Shown here piece after piece: positions 18,061-24,598 of a stretch of DNA of 43,197 nucleotides. A model generated the notes under the pieces. That model was not told the DNA's origin, searched no databases, and saw only the letters and a program-made list of their open reading frames with translations. The DNA comes from Chloroflexota bacterium (GTDB lineage: Bacteria; Chloroflexota; Anaerolineae; Anaerolineales; Anaerolineaceae). Where the stretch lies: the NCBI GenBank assembly GCA_012522475.1, contig JAAYKH010000027.1, positions 1 through 43,197 on the forward strand. The letters run 5' to 3'. A program made the translations under genes and the position numbers. Each line of letters begins with the position of its first letter. The first letter of the stretch is position 1.

Positions 18061-18285
18061 CTAATGAGACCCACAGCTGCTGCAAGAACCGCCAGAACAG
18101 GTGCTGCATTGACTTCCCCCGGCGATGACTCTTCCACCACTGGAGGCATTAAATAGAGAAATACGACGTGTGACCTGATTTCCATGACAATGTTCACAGG
18201 TCAGCGGTGCGTCGGCGTCTTGCATACTGCGAATAATTTCAATCTGGGTGTGACAATCCTGGCAGGTGTATTCGTAGATGGGCAT
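18061..18285 (-). CDS. FmdB-family zinc ribbon protein
   Basis: A 74-residue protein beginning MPIYEYTCQDCHTQIEI, the standard start of the FmdB putative regulatory family. CxxC pairs at CQDC and CEHC make one zinc ribbon. The C-terminal tail is rich in Gly, Ser and Cys (SGGSCSSCGSH), as in many family members. GAAGGATACC lies before the ATG. The role of the family is not firmly established; the name derives from a gene near formamidase in Methylophilus. It ends two bases before the SDR start, so the two are probably co-translated. Confidence 0.9.
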   Translation of the reverse strand: MPIYEYTCQDCHTQIEIIRSMQDADAPLTCEHCHGNQVTRRISLFNASSGGRVIAGGSQCSTCSGGSCSSCGSH

Positions 18286-18446
18286 ACGGTTTGGTATCCT
18301 TCAATTAATCTTCAATCGAGGTAGATTTTATCGCACAGGGTAGAAGAGGTCAATTATGGGTACTGTTCAGGGCCGATCGTAACCACTCATAAAAAGAATG
18401 CAGGTTAATTGCATTATTCTCAGGTACCTTGTAATCGTTGGTGGAC

Positions 18447-18833
18447 TTAAGCAGATTTTTGGCTTTCTTCTTCAGGATGCCCATTGGGGACGGGCTCAAT
18501 GCGCAGGTTGCGTTTGATCTGGTCTTCTAAATTGTTGAGTTCAGTATGGGCTATTGCGTCGGTTTGGTCGAGGGTGCCTTTGATTTCCTGGGAGGTGAGG
18601 TCAAGCTCTTCAATCAGGGTTTGAAGTTGAACATCATCCATGATGCGCTGGGGCAAATCCCGAATCTCGTTTGAGGCGCTGACGACCTCGCGCCAAAAGG
18701 GCGATTTTGCCAGGTTTCTGATCCAAGCGCCGATATTCCTGGCGGTTGCAATCGCTTTCTGGGGGCCCAGGACGATAAAAGCCAGGATCAGGATAAAGAG
18801 GAGTTCTAAAATGCCGACGTTGAAAATTTGCAT
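18447..18833 (-). CDS. tatB: TatB-like Sec-independent translocase subunit
   Basis: A 128-residue protein with one N-terminal membrane helix (ILELLFILILAFIVLGPQKA), the GP hinge typical of TatA/TatB, an amphipathic helix (IATARNIGAWIRNLAKSP) and a long charged helical tail with EIRDLPQRIMDD. The E before the helix and the longer tail favour TatB over TatA. It would form the receptor complex with TatC for folded proteins carrying twin-arginine signals. It has no visible Shine-Dalgarno sequence and starts 16 bases after the tatA stop, so it may rely on coupling. Confidence 0.85.
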   Translation of the reverse strand: MQIFNVGILELLFILILAFIVLGPQKAIATARNIGAWIRNLAKSPFWREVVSASNEIRDLPQRIMDDVQLQTLIEELDLTSQEIKGTLDQTDAIAHTELNNLEDQIKRNLRIEPVPNGHPEEESQKSA

Positions 18834-18849
18834 CGGTTAATTTACGCGG

Positions 18850-19047
18850 TTAGGATGCGTCTTTAATGTTGTCATTGTTTTCGTTAACGTCCTGATCCTC
18901 ATCAAGTTTTCCGGCCAGTCCGTCTTTGAAGGCACGAATACCTTTGCCGAGCTCTCCACCGAGCTTACCAATTCGACCCACACCAAAAACGAGTAAAACA
19001 ATGACCAGAATGACGACGATTTCGAGTGGACCAACTGTTTTAAACAT
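18850..19047 (-). CDS. tatA: TatA twin-arginine translocase pore subunit
   Basis: A 65-residue protein with a short membrane helix (LEIVVILVIVLLVFGVGRI), then the amphipathic helix KLGGELGKGIRAFKDGL and an acidic tail. GKGIRAFKDG is close to the family's conserved G-x-x-x-F-K segment. Many copies form the pore for folded proteins. A strong AAGGAGG before the ATG fits the need for high expression. It lies between tatC and tatB. Confidence 0.95.
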   Translation of the reverse strand: MFKTVGPLEIVVILVIVLLVFGVGRIGKLGGELGKGIRAFKDGLAGKLDEDQDVNENNDNIKDAS

Positions 19048-19060
19048 CGAAACCTCCTTA

Positions 19061-19792
19061 TTAATTATCTTGATTTAATGCTCTAGAATTTTTGTGAGCA
19101 AATACCGCCAGCAGTATACCCAAAAAGTAGAGAATTAATAACGGCAGCATAAGAAACGCCATGTTGATGGGATCTGGTGTTGGTGTTGCCACGGCAGCAA
19201 TAATGGCAATGACGACGACAGCATAGCGCCAGGATTTGAGCATACTTTGTGCGCTGACCAAATTTAACTTGGCAAGCAAAAACATGATCAGGGGTGTTTC
19301 AAAGCTCAAGCCAATCCAAAAAACCAGGCTGGTAATAAATTTGATGTAATCATCCCATTTCGGGAGCACAATCGGCCCGGGGAAGGCTGTCAGGAAAGGG
19401 ATAGCAGCTGGCAACATCACCAGATAAGCAAAGGCTGCACCAATGATGAATAAAGCTGAAGCAAAGGGAACCGCAGTCAGGACCCAGCGTCGCTCCACCG
19501 AAGACAACCCAGGACTGATGAACAAGTAAAGCTGGACAAGGATGAAGGGCAGGGCAATTAAAAAACCGCCCAGCAAAACAATCTTGAAATAAGCGCCAAA
19601 ATTTTCAGTGACCTGAATTGAGAGCAGGCGGTCAAAACCGCCGATGGGTCTGGCCAGCAACTCGAGTAAAAAATCGGCAAAGGTGATCGCGACGATAACT
19701 CCAGCGACGATTGCCAGCAAGGAATACAGGAGGCGTTTGCGCAACTCCTCCAGATGCATCCAGACGCTCATTTCAAAAGGTTTTTCTGCCAC
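19061..19792 (-). CDS. tatC: TatC twin-arginine translocase core subunit
   Basis: A 243-residue integral membrane protein with six helices. It shows the N-terminal signature MSVWMHLEELRKRLLYS (H-L-x-E-L-R-x-R), the first periplasmic loop with F-x-x-x-L (NFGAYFKIVLLGG), and SFETPLIMFLLAKLNLVSA near the end. It recognises the twin-arginine signal peptide. The start is GTG, with AGG a few bases upstream. It is the first gene of tatC-tatA-tatB, behind a promoter and a leader hairpin. Confidence 0.95.
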   Translation of the reverse strand: MAEKPFEMSVWMHLEELRKRLLYSLLAIVAGVIVAITFADFLLELLARPIGGFDRLLSIQVTENFGAYFKIVLLGGFLIALPFILVQLYLFISPGLSSVERRWVLTAVPFASALFIIGAAFAYLVMLPAAIPFLTAFPGPIVLPKWDDYIKFITSLVFWIGLSFETPLIMFLLAKLNLVSAQSMLKSWRYAVVVIAIIAAVATPTPDPINMAFLMLPLLILYFLGILLAVFAHKNSRALNQDN

Positions 19793-19813
19793 AATACCTG
19801 AAGTTTAACCTTT

Positions 19814-19836
19814 CAGGATGCCCGATTTGCATCCTG
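19814..19836 (-). promoter_or_regulatory. Stem-loop at the 5' end of the tat transcript
   Basis: CAGGATGC and GCATCCTG pair perfectly over eight bases with a seven-base loop. Measured from the tat -10 box, the hairpin would begin within the first bases of the RNA. Such 5' hairpins often protect mRNA; here that is inference. Confidence 0.4.
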
Positions 19837-19843
19837 ATTAATC

Positions 19844-19872
19844 AGTATAGCACGCGAAGAACCAATTAACAA
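19844..19872 (-). promoter_or_regulatory. Promoter of the tat operon
   Basis: On the minus strand TTGTTA (19867-19872) and TATACT (19844-19849) are separated by 17 bases. The predicted transcript starts near 19837, about 45 bases before the tatC GTG. Confidence 0.55.
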
Positions 19873-20054
19873 ACCGCAAGAAGATGAGGGCAATTAGCGG
19901 GTGGAGGTGCTAACCTGTTGATCAATTGGCAAAATTAAAAACCTTTTCGATAGAAACCCAACAGCCCGTAAGTTCATAAGGGGGGATAGGCCTCTCCAGC
20001 CCAATCACGGAGAAAACAAAGATGATCTTTCAATCTTCCAGGGAAATTTGATTG

Positions 20055-20060
20055 TATAAT
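20055..20060 (+). promoter_or_regulatory. -10 box of dinB, placed for a leaderless transcript
   Basis: A perfect TATAAT ends six bases before the dinB ATG, which puts the likely RNA start on or next to the A of the start codon. No Shine-Dalgarno sequence is seen and the -35 region is weak. No LexA-type site was recognised. Confidence 0.55.
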
Positions 20061-20066
20061 CACCCT

Positions 20067-21221
20067 ATGACTCGTAAAGTTTTGCACATTGACCTGGATG
20101 CCTTCTTTTGTGCTGTGGAAGAACTGCATGACCCCAGCTTGAAGGGCAAACCTTTTGCGGTGGGTGGTAAGTCAGACCAGCGCGGTGTGGTTGCGTCTTG
20201 CTCTTATGCTGCCCGGCAATTTGGCGTTCGTTCTGCCATGCCGATGGGTCAGGCATTGCGGCTCTGCCCGGAGCTGAAGGTCATCCCTTCTCGGCATGGT
20301 CAATACAGCGCAGTTTCCAAGCAGGTGATGGCTTTAATTGATGTCTCTCCGTGGGTTGAGCGTATCTCGATTGATGAGGCCTTTGTTGAAGTTACTGACC
20401 TTCCTGATTCGATCGAATCCATTGCCAGAACATTGCGCGACCGCATCAACCAAACCCTCAACCTGCCGGTTTCTATCGGCGCGGCGACCAACAAACTGGT
20501 TGCAAAAATTGCCAATGACTGGGGCAAAAAGCAAAAAACTGGCCCAAACCCACCCAATACCATCACGGTGATTCCACCGGGAGAAGAAGCGGCTTTTTTG
20601 GCGCCTTTATCCGTTCAATCGCTGTGGGGCATTGGACCGAAATCGGCGCAAAAACTGGAAGGTCTTGGTATCCGCACCATTGGTGTTTTAGCCCAAACGC
20701 CAAAGGAAACCCTGGAGGCGTTATTCGGGCGCTTTGGCCCGGATTTGCGTCTGCGAGCACTTGGCATTGATAATCGGCCAATGATCGTTGAACAAATTGT
20801 CAAATCGATCAGTAATGAGATCACCTTTGCTGAAGACCTGACCGACGAGGAGATGTTGCTCGCCCGATTTCGAAAGCTTGCCGAGAAAGTTGGGCAGCGA
20901 TTAAGGAAAGCTGCATTAGCTGGAACAACTGTGCAAATTAAATTACGTTGGTCTGACTTCACAACCATCACCCGCCAGAAAACCTTACCTTCACCAAGTA
21001 ACCTGGACCATGAAATCTTTGAAACAGCTGCGCTGCTTTTCAGGGACAATTATTCCAGGGGGCGACCTGTCCGGTTAATTGGGGTTGGGGTCAGCAATCT
21101 TTGTCCCCCGGTCCGTCAATTAAGCCTGTGGGATGATGACCAGCAAAAAGAACATCAATTACTTTCTGCGGTTGACGAACTGCGTGAACGCTACGGCAAG
21201 GATATAATAAGGCGGGCTTAA
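20067..21221 (+). CDS. dinB: DNA polymerase IV (Y-family translesion polymerase)
   Basis: A 384-residue Y-family polymerase. It begins KVLHIDLDAFFCAVEEL with metal-binding D9. SIDEAFVEV carries D103 and E104. The thumb helix-hairpin-helix is near SLWGIGPKSAQKLEGLGI, and a little-finger domain of normal length follows. The tail ends QLSLWDDDQQKEHQLLSAVDELRERYG; the QLSLW segment resembles the beta-clamp binding motif QLxLF. It copies past damaged bases with low fidelity. The ATG at 20067 is chosen over an in-frame TTG at 20052 because the TTG overlaps the -10 box and the family starts at this point. Confidence 0.95.
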   Translation: MTRKVLHIDLDAFFCAVEELHDPSLKGKPFAVGGKSDQRGVVASCSYAARQFGVRSAMPMGQALRLCPELKVIPSRHGQYSAVSKQVMALIDVSPWVERISIDEAFVEVTDLPDSIESIARTLRDRINQTLNLPVSIGAATNKLVAKIANDWGKKQKTGPNPPNTITVIPPGEEAAFLAPLSVQSLWGIGPKSAQKLEGLGIRTIGVLAQTPKETLEALFGRFGPDLRLRALGIDNRPMIVEQIVKSISNEITFAEDLTDEEMLLARFRKLAEKVGQRLRKAALAGTTVQIKLRWSDFTTITRQKTLPSPSNLDHEIFETAALLFRDNYSRGRPVRLIGVGVSNLCPPVRQLSLWDDDQQKEHQLLSAVDELRERYGKDIIRRA

Positions 21222-21336
21222 CGGGTAGACCGGGACCACCATAACCGTTTGGATGAAGATGCTGATACATCTGGTGAGCAGTTAATTTTGCTTGCTTGAA
21301 AATTAATAATATTGAAAGACAATCGAATTAAAGTAT

Positions 21337-22113
21337 ATGAAACGTAAAAAAACATTCCTTTTGGGCATTAGCCTGGTTATTTTTGCTTTAGGTATGGCTG
21401 CCAGTATGTTTGTAAATGTGTTAACCCTGTGGGCTAACCTGGAAGGACAATCCTTTTGGGGATATCCTGAAGCCCTTGCTTTTGATACGAGCCTGACGAC
21501 AAAAGCTGAACTTTCCAGGTTGAGCTGTCCGTTGATCCTTGCACCAGGAGAGGCTGGTGATGTGGCGTTGAAGATCCGCAACCCCAATAATGACCCGATT
21601 GAGGCTTGGATTAGTGCCCGTATCAGCAAACCTGGCGAGTTCGAAGATATGATGCGGGAATTACACAGCCTGCCTCTGGCGGCTGGTGAAAGTTCAGTCT
21701 TACGCTGGCAGGTGGATGCCAGCAACATCATCAACCAGCGTATGGTACAAGTGCGAGTTTTCCTCCGTCTGACCGAACATCACCCACCAGCCAGGACGAA
21801 ACATTGCGGTATTGTGTTTATAGATTTATGGGGTTTGCCGGGGTTTGCGATCCTTTTAATCGCGCTGGTTGGCGGGCACGTCTTTCAAGTGACTGGGATC
21901 TGGTTGTGGTGGTATACAAGGCGGGCGCCAGGTATTCAAAGTCAATTGGTGCGCAATGTGCTGATTGCCCTGAGTGTCTTGTCGCTATTGATGTCGCTCA
22001 GCAGCTTTCTGCACAATTGGATTTTATCGCTGGTCTGTTTGCTGTTATCGCTGCTGATTGTGTTTACAACAGTCGGATATCACTTTGGAATGTTTGAACG
22101 ACCATCAAATTGA
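21337..22113 (+). CDS. Unknown membrane protein with extracytoplasmic Ig-like segment
   Basis: A 258-residue protein not recognised as a named family. It has an N-terminal membrane helix (FLLGISLVIFALGMAASMFVNVL) and a segment of about 110 residues outside with beta-strand pattern. That segment contains LAPGEAGDVALKIRNPNNDPIEAW and LAAGESSVLRWQVDAS, which resemble the phrasing of conserved bacterial Ig-like or NEW3-type repeats. Three further helices in the C-terminal third include LLIALVGGHVF, VLIALSVLSLLMSL and a final hydrophobic stretch. It lies between dinB and a convergent glycosyltransferase. No good Shine-Dalgarno sequence is visible before the ATG. No function is proposed. Confidence 0.65.
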   Translation: MKRKKTFLLGISLVIFALGMAASMFVNVLTLWANLEGQSFWGYPEALAFDTSLTTKAELSRLSCPLILAPGEAGDVALKIRNPNNDPIEAWISARISKPGEFEDMMRELHSLPLAAGESSVLRWQVDASNIINQRMVQVRVFLRLTEHHPPARTKHCGIVFIDLWGLPGFAILLIALVGGHVFQVTGIWLWWYTRRAPGIQSQLVRNVLIALSVLSLLMSLSSFLHNWILSLVCLLLSLLIVFTTVGYHFGMFERPSN

Positions 22114-22155
22114 CGTGGAATAATTACAAATAACAGTCTTTAAGGCCGGTTAAAG

Positions 22156-22180
22156 CGAAGCCGAATCTGAATTGGCTTCG
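22156..22180. terminator. Hairpin between convergent genes
   Basis: CGAAGCC and GGCTTCG pair over seven bases, extendable to nine with one G-T pair. The hairpin lies between the stops of two convergent genes. There is no T run, so it is only a possible terminator. Confidence 0.3.
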
Positions 22181-22227
22181 TTGTGAATGGCTTTCACGGA
22201 AGGTAATGTCAGGTGAAAAAAGGAAAA

Positions 22228-23478
22228 CTAGCCTTCACCCTGCGCTAACAGCCCCCGGTATACATCCAGCATTTGAGTCGTAATCGCTTCCCAACGAAAA
22301 TTTTGGGCATATTTTGCTGCCTGCGCCCCTAAGTGGGCGCGTAATTCCGCATCGATAAAGACCAGGCGCAGCTTTTCCGCCAGTGCATTTGGATCCTGCA
22401 TCGGGACGGTGTAGCCGGTTTGACCATCTTTGATTAGATGGGCCAACCCCCCAACCCGTGAGGCAATGACCGGCGTTCCACATGCCATCGCTTCGAGCGC
22501 TACCATGCCAAAACTCTCGTAATGGGAGGGCATGACAACCACTTCAGCAGCGGCATAGTAATAGGGTAAGGTCATCTGGCCGCGCTTGCCTAAAAAGAGG
22601 ATCATATCTTTTAAGCCCAATTCCTGGCATAAGGCCCGGATGCGGGCCATTTCAACGGACATTTCGTTCGGGTCTTCCTCAGGGTCTCCGCCAATGATGA
22701 CCAGGTAATGGGGACAGCGGAAAGATTTACAGGTTTGTTTAAGAATACCCATCGCCTTGATCAAGGTATCGAGTCCTTTCAGGGGTTCCACCCTGCCTAC
22801 AAAAAGTGCCATGCGATCCTGTGCCGGGATGCCGATCGCCTCCTTGGCTTCATCCTGTGCAATGGGGTAGAAGTGGTGCGTGTCCACGCCCGGAGGGATG
22901 ATGGTGATTTTCTCAGGGTTGACGTCGTACAGGGTAACCAGTTGTTCACGCTCTGCATCAGTGGCGGCGATGATCCCCTCTGCGGCAGACATCACTTCTG
23001 TTTCGCCGACGATACGATATTCACCTTCGTATTCCTCCAGGGAACGGGCGATTTGTTGTTTCAATAAACCCAGGGTGTGGAACATTTGCAGCATTGGAAT
23101 ACCCCATTGGGCCTTTAGCAGGATGCCAGCTTTTCCAGACATCCAGTAATGGGCATGGATCAGATCATAGCGGATGTCCTTCCGGGCCGCGAATTCGAAA
23201 ACCCCTTTTGCAAAGACGTCGGTGTAATTCCATATCTGGTCTTTTGGCAGGAAGTTTTCTGGCCCGGCGGGGATATGGACAACGCGGTTGAAATACCCCA
23301 GGTCGTGTGAAACCGAAGGAACGTGTTCATCTTGAGAGCGGGTGAAGACATCCACCCGCACACCCTGTCGACCTAAAAACCGGGTCAATTCGCGGACATA
23401 GACATTCATTCCGCCCGTATTTTTTCCGCCCAGGATCGCCAGCGGACAGGTGTGGTAAGAAAGCATCGCGATGTTCAT
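22228..23478 (-). CDS. GT4-type glycosyltransferase, MshA/sucrose-phosphate-synthase-like
   Basis: A 416-residue GT-B enzyme. The N-terminal domain has KNTGGMNVYVRELTRFLG, DVFTRSQD, VHIPAGPE and HAHYWMSGKAG. The C-terminal domain has LFVGRVEPLKGLDTLIKAM and the E-x7-E motif in HYESFGMVALEAMACGTP. This pattern is shared by MshA (which transfers GlcNAc to inositol phosphate) and sucrose-phosphate synthases; the donor and acceptor cannot be told from the sequence. A PIG-L deacetylase is present 13 kb away but there is no sign of a mycothiol pathway. CGGGAG precedes the ATG. The start region faces the tRNA promoter. Confidence 0.88.
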   Translation of the reverse strand: MNIAMLSYHTCPLAILGGKNTGGMNVYVRELTRFLGRQGVRVDVFTRSQDEHVPSVSHDLGYFNRVVHIPAGPENFLPKDQIWNYTDVFAKGVFEFAARKDIRYDLIHAHYWMSGKAGILLKAQWGIPMLQMFHTLGLLKQQIARSLEEYEGEYRIVGETEVMSAAEGIIAATDAEREQLVTLYDVNPEKITIIPPGVDTHHFYPIAQDEAKEAIGIPAQDRMALFVGRVEPLKGLDTLIKAMGILKQTCKSFRCPHYLVIIGGDPEEDPNEMSVEMARIRALCQELGLKDMILFLGKRGQMTLPYYYAAAEVVVMPSHYESFGMVALEAMACGTPVIASRVGGLAHLIKDGQTGYTVPMQDPNALAEKLRLVFIDAELRAHLGAQAAKYAQNFRWEAITTQMLDVYRGLLAQGEG

Positions 23479-23502
23479 TAATGTGGGCTCCCGAAGTTTA
23501 TC

Positions 23503-23532
23503 TTGTCAACAAATATTCTTTACTGGTATAAT
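23503..23532 (+). promoter_or_regulatory. Promoter of tRNA-Thr
   Basis: TTGTCA (23503-23508) and a perfect TATAAT (23527-23532) are 18 bases apart. The tRNA begins nine bases after the -10 box, so the primary transcript has almost no 5' extension. Confidence 0.65.
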
Positions 23533-23541
23533 GCCTTACAT

Positions 23542-23613
23542 GCCAACGTAGCTCAGTGGTAGAGCAGACGCTTCGTAAGCGCCCGGTCGAGGGTTCAACT
23601 CCCTCCGTTGGCT
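23542..23613 (+). tRNA. tRNA-Thr (anticodon CGT)
   Basis: A 72-base cloverleaf. The acceptor arms GCCAACG and CGTTGGC pair perfectly. There is a D arm GCTC/GAGC, an anticodon arm with loop TTCGTAA giving anticodon CGT for codon ACG, and a T arm GAGGG-TTCAACT-CCCTC. The anticodon stem has one A-C mismatch. The discriminator base is T and the 3' CCA is not encoded. It is a single tRNA with its own promoter and terminator. Confidence 0.95.
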
Positions 23614-23625
23614 TTTGCGAAAAGC

Positions 23626-23654
23626 ATACAGCTCATTGAGCTGTATTTTATTTT
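23626..23654 (+). terminator. Intrinsic terminator of tRNA-Thr
   Basis: ATACAGCTCA and TGAGCTGTAT are perfect inverse complements around one T, followed by TTTATTTT. It lies 12 bases after the tRNA. Confidence 0.8.
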
Positions 23655-23797
23655 AACGGATTAATCAGGGTTTGGTGAACGTGAGGCTCTGCAAATAATC
23701 CTTTTTCAATAAAATTATGATAGACGTTGTTCCATATTATTAAAAAACAAACCTCAGCCTGGTAAAAACTGTTTTTGACCGCGAGACGATGATTCTG

Positions 23798-24586
23798 TTA
23801 AGCAGAGGTGTCACTTTGTGGTGTTGGTTTGCTGAACTTGAACGCATTCAGGCGGTGAAGCAAAACCAGGTTTCCGTAGGTGACCAACATGGCAATCGGG
23901 ATGAGCCATACGGAAGGCAGTCCCAAATAGACCAGCCCCAGAATCAGCGCGTTAATCACCACCTCCAGACCCACTGCCGCCCCCAGCCACAGCTTATTGT
24001 TCGAGGTGAAGTACTCCAGGACGAGGATTGTTATGGTGATGTGCATCACCAAAGCCGCAATGCGTTCAAAAGATCCCGCCAGCGGCACCCAGGGGGAGAC
24101 TTTCCAAAGTTCATTCAGCTGTGCCATGATTTCAGGTTCAAGATGGCTGGTTTGGGAATTGATACCCCTCACCATGGTGAAAAAAGTCATCAATAATGGC
24201 AGGCCTACCCGGGTGATACTTTCGATGCCGCCAAAACCCAGGCCAATTCCGTAAGCGGCCTCAAGGTTAATCAACGGCATTTTAAGGTACTTCATCCCTG
24301 CCCAACGCAGCGTCATGCCCAGCAAGGCGGTGATGAAAATGCTGATCACGAGGTGGAAAAGGTTGTCGATGTCAACAAGAGGTTGCGAGGTTTCAATTTT
24401 CATCAGGAAAGCGAAGCCACTGTAAAGAAGGGTGAAGAGGGCCTGAACAATGAAATAACCTAATGCCCCTAAGGTGATCACCTGCCAAGTGACCTTCAGG
24501 TGTTTATTGATCCACACGCCTGCCAAGACAGGCAGGCCAATCGTTACCAACAGAGCGAAGACAATACTTATGCTGAGGATCATCAT
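23798..24586 (-). CDS. YhfC-family membrane protein (putative intramembrane protease)
   Basis: A 262-residue integral membrane protein with about seven helices. AAYGIGLGFGGIESI and GSFERIAALVMHITITILV match the family's conserved G-x-G-x-G-G-x-E and E-R...H motifs. YhfC (DUF2324) proteins are grouped with glutamic-type intramembrane endopeptidases of the PrsW/CPBP superfamily, where the conserved Glu and His form the catalytic site in the membrane. AAGGATC lies before the tandem ATGATG start. It begins 12 bases after the acyl-CoA synthetase stop and is probably co-transcribed with it. The reason for that pairing is not clear. Confidence 0.75.
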   Translation of the reverse strand: MMILSISIVFALLVTIGLPVLAGVWINKHLKVTWQVITLGALGYFIVQALFTLLYSGFAFLMKIETSQPLVDIDNLFHLVISIFITALLGMTLRWAGMKYLKMPLINLEAAYGIGLGFGGIESITRVGLPLLMTFFTMVRGINSQTSHLEPEIMAQLNELWKVSPWVPLAGSFERIAALVMHITITILVLEYFTSNNKLWLGAAVGLEVVINALILGLVYLGLPSVWLIPIAMLVTYGNLVLLHRLNAFKFSKPTPQSDTSA

Positions 24587-24598
24587 ACCGTCTGATCC

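Noticed and set aside
21303-21734. Minus-strand 143-codon frame
   Set aside because: It lies opposite the unknown membrane protein gene and its sequence has no domain character or Shine-Dalgarno sequence.
8325-23478. MshA-like glycosyltransferase plus PIG-L deacetylase as a mycothiol or bacillithiol pathway
   Set aside because: The two genes are 13 kb apart on opposite strands, each family is broad, and no cysteine ligase or acetyltransferase is present.
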